Under the pieces are notes generated by a model. The model had not been told where the DNA came from and ran no database searches. It was given only the letters and a program-made list of their open reading frames with translations. 64,000 nucleotides of DNA from Comamonas halotolerans. Its GTDB lineage: Bacteria > Pseudomonadota > Gammaproteobacteria > Burkholderiales > Burkholderiaceae_C. The stretch lies in the NCBI RefSeq assembly GCF_030162935.1, contig NZ_JASAUZ010000005.1, forward strand, positions 1 to 64,000, given 5' to 3'. Below, in pieces: positions 53,942 to 62,976 of this stretch (position 1 is the stretch's first letter; each line of letters opens with the position of its first letter). Both the position numbers and the translations under genes were made by a program.

Positions 53942-54367
53942 TTACTGGCCAGTGATGGCGCTGAGCATGGTTTTGGACTGGCCGTTGAGAAAACGCAGCG
54001 TGGCTTCATAGCGCACCGCGTTGTCCACGAAGTTGGCGCGTTCACGGTCCAGATCCACGGTGTTGTTGTCCAGACTGGGCTGTGAAGCCAGTGCATAACC
54101 CAGCGGGCTCTGACCATCGCTACCGAACTTCTGGGTAGGCAGTGGCATGTGCTGGGCATGGGTGGTGCTGGCTGCTTGCAAGGCTTGGTGCACCGAGCCG
54201 TTTTCGTCTTGCGCGGCCTTGAGTGTCTTGGCGAAATCAAAGTCCCGTGCAACATAGCCAGGGGTGTCGGCATTCGCAATATTGCTGGAGATCACACGCT
54301 GGCGTTCTGCGCGCAACAGCAGCGCGTCGCTGTGAAAGTCCAAACGGCCAGTCATTTTGTCGAGCAT
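53942..54367 (-). CDS. flgB: Flagellar proximal rod protein FlgB
   Basis: A 141-aa rod protein and first gene of the leftward flg operon. ATG at 54367 has AAGGAC upstream and begins MLDKMTGRLDFHSDALLLRA, matching the family; the extension to 54406 is rejected. SSNIANADTPGYVARDFDF is the rod signature. It is divergent from flgA, with about 170 bp between starts. Confidence 0.94.
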   Translation of the reverse strand: MLDKMTGRLDFHSDALLLRAERQRVISSNIANADTPGYVARDFDFAKTLKAAQDENGSVHQALQAASTTHAQHMPLPTQKFGSDGQSPLGYALASQPSLDNNTVDLDRERANFVDNAVRYEATLRFLNGQSKTMLSAITGQ

Positions 54368-54534
54368 GTGAGTCCTTTGCAGATAAAGAAAGCGAAATGG
54401 ATGCACCCAGCCCTCAGACTTTGGTGCGTGCAGCGATTATGGAAATGCTGCGGTTTTGCTAAAGCGCGAAGAAAGCGGGGTTGCTGCCGTACTTCAGGGT
54501 TTAGAAAAGTGGCGCAGGCTCTAAAGTGCAGGCC

Positions 54535-55278
54535 ATGCTCCATCCTGCTGATTTGCTCTCGCTCCTGTCCTCACGCGCCGCACGTGCTGCCGTGCGCATG
54601 TCTGCGGCGTTGCTGATTACGGGCAGCGTGTCCGCGGTGTGGGCGCAAGACTTGTCCCAACTGAGCAATCAATGGTTGCAAGATGCGCTGTCGCAAAGCG
54701 AAGCCCAGCAGAGCATGCCGTTGCGTATGGAGGTGGAAGTTGGCAAACTTGATCCGCGCTTGAATCTGGCTCCTTGCATGCGTGTGGAGCCTTATTTGCC
54801 CAGTGGCAGCAAGTTGTGGGGGCGCACACGCATAGGGTTGCGTTGTGTGGAAGGCACCAAGCCCTGGAATGTCTTCATGCCGGTCACCGTCAAGGCATTT
54901 GGGCCTGCATGGGTGCTGGTGAACAACGTCAGCATGGGCGAGACGCTGAGTTTTGAGCACGCTATGCAGTCGGAGGTGGACTGGGCCGAATCCCCACATT
55001 CCGTGATTGCCCTGGCCGAAGACTGGATTGGACAGACGGCAGCGCGCAACTTGACCGCAGGCATGGCCTTGCGCCAGACCATGGTCAAAGCCGCTGAAAT
55101 CTTCAAGCCCGGAGCTGGTGTGAAAGTGCTGGTTGAGGGCCAGGGGTTTGTGGTGACATCTTCAGGTAAAGCCCTGGAAGGTGGTTCAGCGGGACAGAGC
55201 GTCAGGATACGCATGGACAATGGACGCACCGTCATAGGTACGGTCAATCCACGAGGCGAAGTCGTTGTTGCACAGTGA
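54535..55278 (+). CDS. flgA: Flagella basal body P-ring formation protein FlgA
   Basis: A periplasmic chaperone of about 247 aa for FlgI assembly. It has a signal peptide (SAALLITGSVSAVWAQ), an N-terminal part with a disulfide-type Cys pair (APCMRVEPYL, GLRCVEG), and a C-terminal SAF-like domain (MALRQTMVKAAEIFKPGAGVKVLVEGQGF). The ATG at 54535 is used; a GTG lies three codons upstream. It is divergent from flgB. Confidence 0.93.
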   Translation: MLHPADLLSLLSSRAARAAVRMSAALLITGSVSAVWAQDLSQLSNQWLQDALSQSEAQQSMPLRMEVEVGKLDPRLNLAPCMRVEPYLPSGSKLWGRTRIGLRCVEGTKPWNVFMPVTVKAFGPAWVLVNNVSMGETLSFEHAMQSEVDWAESPHSVIALAEDWIGQTAARNLTAGMALRQTMVKAAEIFKPGAGVKVLVEGQGFVVTSSGKALEGGSAGQSVRIRMDNGRTVIGTVNPRGEVVVAQ

Positions 55279-55301
55279 TACAAGCTTTTTGAAGAAAATG
55301 C

Positions 55302-55328
55302 TCAAGTTCTTTGCAAAAGCGTCGATAG
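55302..55328 (+). promoter_or_regulatory. Sigma-28 (FliA) promoter of flgM
   Basis: TCAAGTTC and GTCGATAG are separated by exactly 11 bases, each matching 6 of 8 positions of the sigma-28 consensus TAAAGTTT-N11-GCCGATAA. The -10 lies about 42 bp before the flgM ATG, so flgMN can be made as a late class in addition to readthrough from flgA. Confidence 0.8.
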
Positions 55329-55369
55329 CTAGGCTACAGAGCCCTTGAGCGGGGCGGATGGAGTAGGAA

Positions 55370-55696
55370 ATGAAGGTCGGACAAAATACCAACGTCGAAA
55401 TGCTGGCAGCCAAGCTGCAGCAAAACGCCGTACAACATACACAGCAAAGCAAGAGTGGCACAGCCAGTGAGGTGGCGCAGCAAAGCCGTGCCAATGCGGC
55501 CGGTGTGCCGGTGACGGTGTCCAGCTCCGTGCGCTCGCTGGATCAGAATGCCAAGTCGTCCTCGGATATTGATATGGCTAAGGTCAATGCCATCCGCGAA
55601 GCGATTGCCAACGGCACATTCAAAGTGAATGCCAGTGTCGTGGCCGACAAGATGCTGGTGGACGCAGCAGCTCTGCTGGGCGCTGAGCGCGCTTAA
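55370..55696 (+). CDS. flgM: Negative regulator of flagellin synthesis FlgM (anti-sigma-28)
   Basis: A 108-aa protein that holds FliA inactive until it is secreted after hook completion. The N-terminal half is low-complexity and disordered, as in the family; the C-terminal sigma-binding part reads VNAIREAIANGTFKVNASVVADKML. AGGA precedes the ATG. It is controlled by a sigma-28 promoter, giving the usual feedback with fliA, which lies about 1 kb away. Confidence 0.92.
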   Translation: MKVGQNTNVEMLAAKLQQNAVQHTQQSKSGTASEVAQQSRANAAGVPVTVSSSVRSLDQNAKSSSDIDMAKVNAIREAIANGTFKVNASVVADKMLVDAAALLGAERA

Positions 55697-55802
55697 TTTC
55701 TTTTTCGGGCGCTTGGCGCCGGTGCGGGCCTTCCGACCTTCGGCCCAAACCGGTACTCAGCGCCCAAACTTTGTTTGAACCGCTCAAAAATCTGAAAGAA
55801 CC

Positions 55803-56168
55803 ATGCAACTCAGCGAAGCTTTGGAACAAATCGAGGGCATGATCGATGTGGTCAACGCTCTGATTGTCGACAACCAGCCTGAATCGGTCGAACAGGCCAT
55901 CGGCCAGTTGCGCGATGGCATGCAGGCGTTTGCTGGGCTGGCACAGCGCTTTGGCGCGATTGAATTCACGCTGGAAAACGTGCAGCGTATGAAGATCATC
56001 TCGGAGCGCCTGATTCAGCTGCGTGGTCACATTGCCAAGATGTCTGCAATCAATGCCCAGCAACTGAAAACACTGATGCCCGAGCAATCCATCTCCCACA
56101 CCTATGGCGACAGCAAGCACCGGGGGGCTGCTGCTTCGGTCGCGCGGATCTATCACATCAGCGGTTAG
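55803..56168 (+). CDS. flgN: Flagellar export chaperone FlgN
   Basis: A 121-aa mostly helical cytosolic protein (LEQIEGMIDVVNALIVDNQPESVEQ, NVQRMKIISERLIQLRGHIAK) in the slot directly after flgM. The assignment rests on length, helical pattern and position, as FlgN sequences are poorly conserved. FlgN chaperones FlgK and FlgL. It is followed by a bidirectional terminator. Confidence 0.78.
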   Translation: MQLSEALEQIEGMIDVVNALIVDNQPESVEQAIGQLRDGMQAFAGLAQRFGAIEFTLENVQRMKIISERLIQLRGHIAKMSAINAQQLKTLMPEQSISHTYGDSKHRGAAASVARIYHISG

Positions 56169-56280
56169 CCGCGCATTCCTGGATGCCCTGGTGTTCATGC
56201 CAGCAAGCCCATGGGCATGGAAGAAAGCAGCTGCGACGCAAACAAGAGCAGTGACGAGACTGGGAAAATTTACCAGTCAC

Positions 56281-56310
56281 AAAAAAAGCGCTTCATAAGG
56301 CGCTTTTTTT
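56281..56310 (+). terminator. Bidirectional terminator between flgN and fliA
   Basis: AAAAAAAGCGC (56281-56291) pairs with GCGCTTTTTTT (56300-56310) around an 8-nt loop. A and T runs on both sides end both converging transcripts. Confidence 0.93.
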
Positions 56311-56324
56311 GTGGGCGGGCGTGC

Positions 56325-57041
56325 TCAATGTGCTCGCATCTTGGTGCGAAGCCGAGCGACTGCCTGGCTATGCAGCTGGCTCACGCGCGACTCTGTCACT
56401 TCAAGTACGGCTGCTATCTCTTTGAGATTCATTTCGTGCTCGTAGTACATGCCCATCACGTACTTTTCACGCTCAGGCAGGCTCTCAATGGCCTCCACCA
56501 GGGCGGCGCGCATGCGCTCGTCGCGCAGCAGTGCAAAAGGGTCGGCATCAGCGTTGGCAACGTAGCGGTCAAGAAAACTTTCGTTGTCGTCATCGCCAGG
56601 GGTTATGTCTTCCAGATAAATCAGCTGTGTGCCGCGTACCTTGGACAGCAGAGCCTGGTAATCGCTCAGCGGCAGATCCATGGAATGCGCAATCTCCGAC
56701 TCTTTAGGCGCGCGCCCAAGCTCTTGCTCCAGCTTGTGAATGGCTCGCTCAATGTCTTTTTGTCCCTTGCGCGAGCTACGGCTCATCCAGTCGTTGTCGC
56801 GCAACTCGTCCAGCATGGCACCTCGGATGCGCTGGCTGGCAAAGGTTTCAAACTGCACGCCCTGGCTGGATTCATAACGCGAAAGGGCTTCGGCCAGGCC
56901 AATCATGCCGACCTGAATGAGGTCGTCCAACTCCACGTTCGGCGGGAGTTTGGCAATCATGTGTTGTGCAATGCGACGTACCAGCGGGGCGTGCTGGCGA
57001 ATCAGTGCATCGCGATCCAACTGACCATGGGCGGTATACAT
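56325..57041 (-). CDS. fliA: RNA polymerase sigma-28 factor FliA
   Basis: A 238-aa flagellar sigma factor directing late flagellar and chemotaxis genes. Region 2 is visible as ELDDLIQVGMIGLAEALSRY and FETFASQRIRGAMLDELR, region 3 as GRAPKESEIAHSMDL, and region 4 with its HTH as LKEIAAVLEVTESRVSQLHSQA. ATG at 57041 lies four bases after the preceding gene's stop; the 88-codon upstream extension overlaps that gene and is rejected. Confidence 0.95.
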   Translation of the reverse strand: MYTAHGQLDRDALIRQHAPLVRRIAQHMIAKLPPNVELDDLIQVGMIGLAEALSRYESSQGVQFETFASQRIRGAMLDELRDNDWMSRSSRKGQKDIERAIHKLEQELGRAPKESEIAHSMDLPLSDYQALLSKVRGTQLIYLEDITPGDDDNESFLDRYVANADADPFALLRDERMRAALVEAIESLPEREKYVMGMYYEHEMNLKEIAAVLEVTESRVSQLHSQAVARLRTKMRAH

Positions 57042-57045
57042 TGAC

Positions 57046-57828
57046 TCAATGGCTCCATGCAGCCGAAGCTGGCGAATCTGTGGAGGGGGCGGTGAATGCA
57101 AGCTCCTGAGGAGCGTGCAACGTCTCCGAATGCTCCAGACATTGTAGGGCCCAGCGTTGCAGCTGGCGGGGTTGCTCAGGGTCGAACTGTTCACACAGTG
57201 GCTCGGTGTGCAAATGGCGCATGGCGCATTGGGCCACCGACTTGAGCACGGGATCCAGGCCATAGCTGGCAGGGCGAAGCGCCACCAAGCGAGGCATCTG
57301 GGCACAGTGCATGAACATGTGTTTGAGGGCGCGGTAGCTGCTCACGACATGGCGTGATTGTGAGGGAACCAGCTGGATTGAGGACTGGCTGCAAGCTTGC
57401 AGCATGCCAGCGAGCAAGGGAGCGGGTGCCCACAGAACGACCAGGGCGTGGTTGCGGACGAAGCGATAGAGCAAGTTCAACGGACGCTCGCCAGTCACCG
57501 AGGCTTTGTGCTGCAGCTGCACCATGCCGCGCGCAGCAGGCAAGGTCGCAATGCTGTGCGGGTCATGGATATCTGCGTTCAGCGCTGTAAAAGCATAGCC
57601 CTGGCGTGGTTGCAGCATGTCTTGCAAGCCTGGTGCGGCGGATGTCTCTTGCTCTGTGCCATCCAGCACAACGACGGGGTAGCCTTGCTGCTGCAAATGG
57701 GCGCAGGCCATCCAAAGTGCTGCTGCGTCTGCGTTATCGCCGGATGGCACCACGGGCAGCACGCGCAACGACGTTTGCGCGCCTTGCCAGTGCAAACCGG
57801 TTCCTTGGTGCCAAGCGCTCTCAAGCAT
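57046..57828 (-). CDS. Protein in the flhG/fleN slot, diverged and without Walker A
   Basis: A 260-aa protein started at 57828, where AAGGAG lies seven bases upstream; it overlaps flhF by eight bases. Position between flhF and fliA is where flhG (fleN), a MinD-like ATPase that limits flagellar number, is expected. Here the expected KGGxGKT loop is absent: the corresponding strand reads LRVLPVVPSGDNADAAALWMA. A MinD-like order of blocks remains (YPVVVLDG, a later NHALVVLWAPAPLL), so it may be an FlhG homologue that lost ATP binding. An unrelated protein cannot be excluded. Confidence 0.65.
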   Translation of the reverse strand: MLESAWHQGTGLHWQGAQTSLRVLPVVPSGDNADAAALWMACAHLQQQGYPVVVLDGTEQETSAAPGLQDMLQPRQGYAFTALNADIHDPHSIATLPAARGMVQLQHKASVTGERPLNLLYRFVRNHALVVLWAPAPLLAGMLQACSQSSIQLVPSQSRHVVSSYRALKHMFMHCAQMPRLVALRPASYGLDPVLKSVAQCAMRHLHTEPLCEQFDPEQPRQLQRWALQCLEHSETLHAPQELAFTAPSTDSPASAAWSH

Positions 57829-59356
57829 GCAGCGCTCCTTGGGGGGAAGCCATGGAAGAGTCGGTGAAATAGTAATCCATGTCCAGCGTGCTGGGGTCAA
57901 ACGCTGATCTGGAGTGCGCGCGCATCGAGGTGGCAACCAGTTCGCTGGCATTGGCGCGCGCAAAATCTTCGGGCACGCGCTGGCCGTTGGTGATGCCACG
58001 CAGCACCAGCTGGTGACGAATCAGTGCATCCAGCGCTGGTGCCAGCTTGACGGCTTCATCCACCTTGGAGAGGATGGCCTGTTGGCAGCCCACGCGCTTG
58101 AAGGCCGAGAGTGCTTCGTCCAGCGTGTCGCCATGGGCGCCAGCATTGGCCACCAGCAAGCGCTCGATACCGGGTATATCCAGCACCTCCAGAATGTCGT
58201 CCTTGCGCGGGTCACGTGGGGCCACGCCAGTGGTATCGATGATGACCATCTTCTTGCCAGCCAGCAGACCTAGCAGATCTTGCAGCGCCGCCTTGTCGTG
58301 TGCCAGGTGGGCAACTACTCCGAGCATGCGGCCATAAGCGCGCAGTTGATCGTGGCCACCCACACGGTAGGTATCCAGGGTGATCAGGCCCACGCTGTTG
58401 GGGCCGTGCTTGGCAGCGCACAAGGCCGCGAGCTTGGCTGCAGTGGTGGTTTTACCGACGCCGGTAGAGCCCACCAGAGCAAACACACCACCCTTGTCCC
58501 AGATAGGCGCATCCGTGCTGTCTGTACGCAGATTGCGCTCGAGCACCTGCACCAGCCATTTCATGGCATCAGCAGGGCTGGCGTTTTGTGGCAAGCGCTC
58601 CATAAGAGTGCGCGACAGCGCAGGTGAATAGCCGCAGCGAATCAGCTTCAGCATCATGTTGCTGTGCAGAGGGTTGCTGCGCGTCTGGTTCATCCAGGTC
58701 AGGGTATTGAAGCGCTCTTCAATCAAGTCCTTGACGGATTGCAATTCGTTGAGCAAGGCAGGAGCAGCTGCGGGTGCAGACACCACTGATTTGCGGGGTG
58801 GGTCGGCGGGAAGCTCCACGGCCAGACCACGTAGCGGATTGTGCTTGACCACGGAAGGTGTGGTGGGCAATGGAGCACTGTCACGGACGGCATCCAGGCG
58901 GCTTTTGCGTGCAAACGTGGGCATGGCGTCGGGGGCCACTTCTCCGCTCATTTCTTCGTTACGGCGGCGCAGCATGCGCTCGCGCACATAGTCCTGGAAC
59001 GACAGCGTGCTCATGGCCAACTGCTCGGTGTCTTCGGCCACGCTCTGGCGGGGGCTGGCTTTGAGCCCTGATGCGGGCATTGCCTGCAGCAGTGCATCCA
59101 TGCGCATAGGTGCCTTGGGTGCTTGCTTGGGCGCACGGGTCTCTTCGGCCTCGCGGGCCTGGATGGCGGCCATCAGGCCAGGGCTGGTCTGGTTGCCTTG
59201 ATCCAGCTTGCCTAGCGCGTCTTCGGCGGTCGCCATGACTTCCACGCCGTTGGCTGTGGGGCGGTTGGACAAAATCAGGGTGTTATCACCGAATGCGGCA
59301 CGCGCTTTGTCCAGGGCCTCACGTGAAGTGGGGGCTATGAAGCGTTGGATGTTCAT
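57821..59356 (-). CDS. flhF: Flagellar SRP-type GTPase FlhF
   Basis: A 511-aa GTPase that sets flagellar position. The basic N-terminal B region (1-200) is followed by an N domain (about 200-280) and a G domain with GSTGVGKT at 296-303, LDTYRVGGHDQLRAYG, and IDTTGVAPRD. Presence of FlhF suggests polar flagella. ATG at 59356 overlaps the flhA stop by four bases. Confidence 0.95.
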   Translation of the reverse strand: MNIQRFIAPTSREALDKARAAFGDNTLILSNRPTANGVEVMATAEDALGKLDQGNQTSPGLMAAIQAREAEETRAPKQAPKAPMRMDALLQAMPASGLKASPRQSVAEDTEQLAMSTLSFQDYVRERMLRRRNEEMSGEVAPDAMPTFARKSRLDAVRDSAPLPTTPSVVKHNPLRGLAVELPADPPRKSVVSAPAAAPALLNELQSVKDLIEERFNTLTWMNQTRSNPLHSNMMLKLIRCGYSPALSRTLMERLPQNASPADAMKWLVQVLERNLRTDSTDAPIWDKGGVFALVGSTGVGKTTTAAKLAALCAAKHGPNSVGLITLDTYRVGGHDQLRAYGRMLGVVAHLAHDKAALQDLLGLLAGKKMVIIDTTGVAPRDPRKDDILEVLDIPGIERLLVANAGAHGDTLDEALSAFKRVGCQQAILSKVDEAVKLAPALDALIRHQLVLRGITNGQRVPEDFARANASELVATSMRAHSRSAFDPSTLDMDYYFTDSSMASPQGALHA

Positions 59357-61473
59357 GCGTTTGCACCTTTAAGAATGGGGCCGATGCGGATGGTGTGGGT
59401 CTCGGGGATCTCGCTGTGCGCCAGCACTTGGAGGCGGGGGGCCACACGTCGCACCAGGCGAGCGATAGCGTTACGAATGGCGTCGGGCACCAGCAGGCAG
59501 GCGGGCAGGCCCAACTCTTCTTGTTTGTTGGCAACTTCGGCGGCGCGCTGTGTCAGCAAATCGGCCACGCCGGGATCCAGCGAAGGGCTTTGGGGGTTGC
59601 TCAGGGCTTGCACCAGCAAGCGCTCCAGGCCGGGCTCGATGGCAATCACGTTCAGTTCACGAGTGGGGCCGTAGATCTGCTGCACGATGGCGGGAGCCAG
59701 CGCAATGCGCACGCGGCGAGCCAGCTCCACAGGGTCTTGGGTCTGTGTGGCGTACTCGGCCAGGGTTTCGATGATGGTGCGGATATCGCGAATGTGCACC
59801 GCGTCCTCCAGCAGCAGCTGGAGCACCTTTTGGAACACTGTGATGGACACCATTTTCGGAATGACTTCTTCAATCAGCTTGGGCGCGGACTTGGCCACGT
59901 GATCCACCAGTTGCTGAACCTCATTGCGGCTCAACAGCTTGGCGGCATGCATTTGCATCAAGTGTGACAAATGTGTCGCCATCACAGTTTCCGAATCAAC
60001 GACGGTAAAACCTGCCATTTGTGCCGCTTCCTTTTGGCGCTCGTCGATCCAGTGCGCGGGCAGACCAAATGCCGGGTCGGTGGTGGGAGTGCCAATCAGC
60101 GGGGTGGTGATGCCACCGGGATTGATAGCCAGGTACATGCCGGGGAAGGCTTCACCTTCGCCGACCATCACGCCACGCAGCGTCAGGCGGTAGGCGCTGG
60201 GCTTGAGTTCCAGGTTGTCTCGCACGTGCACGGCAGGAGGCAGAAAGCCCACCTCCTGGGCAAATTTGCGCCGTACACCCTTGATGCGGGTGAGCAGGTC
60301 ACCCTGGCGCTTTTTGTCCACCAGGGCAATCAGACGATAGCCCAGCTCGAGACCCAGCAGATCTACGGGCTGCAGGTCATCCCACGTGGCTTCAGTATCT
60401 TGTTGCGCAGCAGCCAACGCACCGGGCATGGTGGCATCAGCACCACTTCCAGCCTTGGTTTGTTCCGCTTTCTTGGTGTTGCGACGGTAGACCAGCCAGG
60501 CACCATAGCCAAACAAGGCGCCCATGGTCAAAAACACCGTGTGCGGCATATTGGGAATCAGTCCCAGCATGACCAAGATGGCTGCAGTGATCGCCAAGGC
60601 ACGTGGCGAAGCCAGCATCTGGTTGGCGATCTGTTTGCCGGTATCGTTGTCCTTGCCCACACGCGAAATCACCATGGCAGAAGCCACCGAGATGAGCAGC
60701 GCGGGGATTTGTGCCACCAGGGCATCACCTACCGACAGCAGAATGTAGCTGTTGGCTGCTTCGCCAGCGCTCAGGCCGTGTTGGGCCATACCGATGATGA
60801 AACCGCCCACAATGGTAATCACCAGTATCAGGATGCCTGCCATGGCGTCACCACGCACAAACTTGGATGCTCCGTCCATGGAGCCGAAGAAATTGGCTTC
60901 TTCCTGCACTTCAGCGCGGCGGCGTTTGGCTTCCGTTTCGTCAATCAGACCTGCGTTCAAGTCAGCGTCCACGGCCATTTGCTTGCCTGGCATGGCATCC
61001 AGGGTGAAACGTGCTGATACTTCGGCAATGCGCTCTGCCCCCTTGGTGATCACGACAAAGTTGATCACCACCAGAATTGCGAACACGATCAAGCCCACGG
61101 CAAAGTTGCCGCCAATCAGGAAGTGACCAAACGACTCGATCACTGCCCCTGCAGCGCCAGGGCCGGTGTGGCCTTCCAGCAGCACCACGCGGGTTGAAGC
61201 TACGTTCAGCGACAGCCGCATCAAGGTGGTCAGCAGCAGCACGGAGGGGAAAGCTGCAAAGTCCAGTGGTTTGACCATGTAGGCCGCGATCATCATCACC
61301 ATCAACGCGGTGGCAATGTTCAGTGTGAAAAAGGTGTCCAGCAGCCAGGGGGGGATAGGCAGTACCATCAGCGCCAGGATGGCGATCACCAGAATGGGTG
61401 CCGCCAAGCTCTGGAGTGCCAAGCCATTCTTGCTGTTCCAGTGGTGCAGGTTTTTCAGGAGGGCAGTGCTCAT
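59353..61473 (-). CDS. flhA: Flagellar type III export gate protein FlhA
   Basis: A 706-aa protein. Eight N-terminal membrane segments (about 20-325) hold the conserved FHIPEP-like loop (KGAERIAEVSARFTLDAMPGKQMAVDADLNAG); the C-terminal cytosolic domain forms the nonameric ring that docks export substrates. Normal length for the family. It lies 21 bp after flhB and overlaps flhF by four bases. Confidence 0.96.
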   Translation of the reverse strand: MSTALLKNLHHWNSKNGLALQSLAAPILVIAILALMVLPIPPWLLDTFFTLNIATALMVMMIAAYMVKPLDFAAFPSVLLLTTLMRLSLNVASTRVVLLEGHTGPGAAGAVIESFGHFLIGGNFAVGLIVFAILVVINFVVITKGAERIAEVSARFTLDAMPGKQMAVDADLNAGLIDETEAKRRRAEVQEEANFFGSMDGASKFVRGDAMAGILILVITIVGGFIIGMAQHGLSAGEAANSYILLSVGDALVAQIPALLISVASAMVISRVGKDNDTGKQIANQMLASPRALAITAAILVMLGLIPNMPHTVFLTMGALFGYGAWLVYRRNTKKAEQTKAGSGADATMPGALAAAQQDTEATWDDLQPVDLLGLELGYRLIALVDKKRQGDLLTRIKGVRRKFAQEVGFLPPAVHVRDNLELKPSAYRLTLRGVMVGEGEAFPGMYLAINPGGITTPLIGTPTTDPAFGLPAHWIDERQKEAAQMAGFTVVDSETVMATHLSHLMQMHAAKLLSRNEVQQLVDHVAKSAPKLIEEVIPKMVSITVFQKVLQLLLEDAVHIRDIRTIIETLAEYATQTQDPVELARRVRIALAPAIVQQIYGPTRELNVIAIEPGLERLLVQALSNPQSPSLDPGVADLLTQRAAEVANKQEELGLPACLLVPDAIRNAIARLVRRVAPRLQVLAHSEIPETHTIRIGPILKGANA

Positions 61474-61494
61474 GGGTGCAGTGCTTTCTAGCGC

Positions 61495-62646
61495 TTAAGG
61501 CTTCGCTGTCGCAGCACGCTGGGTGTGCGGATCAAGTTCTGGAGGCACGTGGGGCTGAACCAGCTCACCAGGTGCTGTGCCTTCGCCGCGCATGGCGGCC
61601 TTGAGGCGGTAAACATAGGCCAGCACCTGCGCCACTGCGGTATACAGCGTGGAAGGGATGGACTGGTCAATTTCTGCATGCGCATACAAGGCGCGGGCCA
61701 GCATGGGGGACTCCAGCACGGGAATCTGGTGCGACTTGGCCACTTCTCGAATCTTCAGCGCAACCAGATCCGCGCCCATAGCCACCACCTGCGGGGCAGC
61801 CATGGTTTTTTCGTCATAGCGCAACGCCACCGAGTAGTGGGTGGGGTTGGTGACCACAAAGTCAGCCTTGGGGACAGCCTGGATGCTGGCGCGCTGGGCA
61901 ATTTCGCGCTGCTTTTGGCGAATCTTGCCTTTGAGCTCAGGGCTGCCTTCCGACTCCTTGTGCTCTTGCTTGACTTCCTGGTGGCTCATCTTCAGCCGCT
62001 GCAGAAACAGCACCCGCTGCAAGGGCACATCAATCATCGCAACCACAAACACCACCACCAACAGCATGACCATGCCATTGACAATCCAGTCACCCACCTG
62101 GGCCAGGGCGGCAGAGCCCCCCAGGGCTGGAATGCTCGACAACTCAACGATGCCGGACTTGATGTGGAACCAGCCCACGGTTGCCAGAATCAGCGTCAGC
62201 AGCACGTTCTTGAGCGCTGTGACCATCTGCTGCTTGGAAAACACATTGCCCAGGCCTGAGATGGGATTGATGCGCTTGAACTGCGGCATGATGGGCTTGG
62301 TGCTGTAAATCCAGCCTCCGGACATCAGGGTCAGGATGATGGAGACGATGTTGATTGCCAGCGCAAAAATGACGCAACCCAGAATGCCTACCAGCGCCAT
62401 GTCGGTCAGGCGCTCCACCATCAATTGCGGGGCTAGCACGCTGTCAGCGTTGAATGACATTTGCTTGCTGATGGCAATACGCAGGTGGTGCATCAGTGTG
62501 GGCCCCCCGGCGACCACCATCAAGGAACCCACACCCAGCACCGCCAGGTGGCCGAGATCACGCGAGCGCGATGTCTGCCCGTCCTTGCGGGTTTTCTGCA
62601 GCTTCCTTTCGGTTGCTGGTAGGGATTTATCTTGGCTGGATTCCAT
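61495..62646 (-). CDS. flhB: Flagellar type III export switch protein FlhB
   Basis: About 383 aa. Four membrane segments (to about residue 210) are followed by the cytosolic FlhB-C domain with the self-cleavage motif NPTH at 267-270 that switches export from hook to filament substrates. ATG at 62646 (MESSQDKSLPATERKLQKTR) is the family start; eight more codons to 62670 are possible. It is the first of the flhB-flhA-flhF-X-fliA unit. Confidence 0.95.
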   Translation of the reverse strand: MESSQDKSLPATERKLQKTRKDGQTSRSRDLGHLAVLGVGSLMVVAGGPTLMHHLRIAISKQMSFNADSVLAPQLMVERLTDMALVGILGCVIFALAINIVSIILTLMSGGWIYSTKPIMPQFKRINPISGLGNVFSKQQMVTALKNVLLTLILATVGWFHIKSGIVELSSIPALGGSAALAQVGDWIVNGMVMLLVVVFVVAMIDVPLQRVLFLQRLKMSHQEVKQEHKESEGSPELKGKIRQKQREIAQRASIQAVPKADFVVTNPTHYSVALRYDEKTMAAPQVVAMGADLVALKIREVAKSHQIPVLESPMLARALYAHAEIDQSIPSTLYTAVAQVLAYVYRLKAAMRGEGTAPGELVQPHVPPELDPHTQRAATAKP

Positions 62647-62976
62647 GGCGGCATAAGACGAAGGTCTCATGCCATTGTCTGCAAGCCATCAAATCGCTAA
62701 AGCTGGAAAAGCGTGCTCGGGAGGGCGCTATTCGAACGCCAATGGTGCTGCCAAGCGTCGCGCAATCTGCTAAGACTCGCGAACGCCACCTTGCTGTGAC
62801 GTGGCAGAGCCTTGTCGTACCTGCGCATGGCCAGCTTCAGGAGCGCAGGCTCAAGAACGTGTTTACGATCTCCTCACATCACGACTGTGGTTAAGCGGGA
62901 TGGGATGCTAGACGCAGCGCTTTGAACGCATACCGATTGCGCATCAACGTGACTGCGTACAGCTCGAAAACACGTG
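62647..62976. other. Intergenic region between cheZ and flhB
   Basis: About 330 bp without a convincing gene. It should contain the flhB operon promoter, read leftward. I looked for sigma-28 and sigma-54 patterns and did not find a clear match; an FlhDC-activated sigma-70 promoter is possible but unproven. No terminator hairpin for cheZ is evident either. Confidence 0.5.

Noticed and set aside
57042-57305. 88-codon N-terminal extension of FliA
   Set aside because: It is the out-of-frame shadow of the preceding gene; the FliA start at 57041 follows that gene's stop by four bases.
62647-62976. Sigma-54 type promoter before flhB
   Set aside because: Candidate GG...GC pairs do not keep the fixed 10-base spacing between the invariant dinucleotides.
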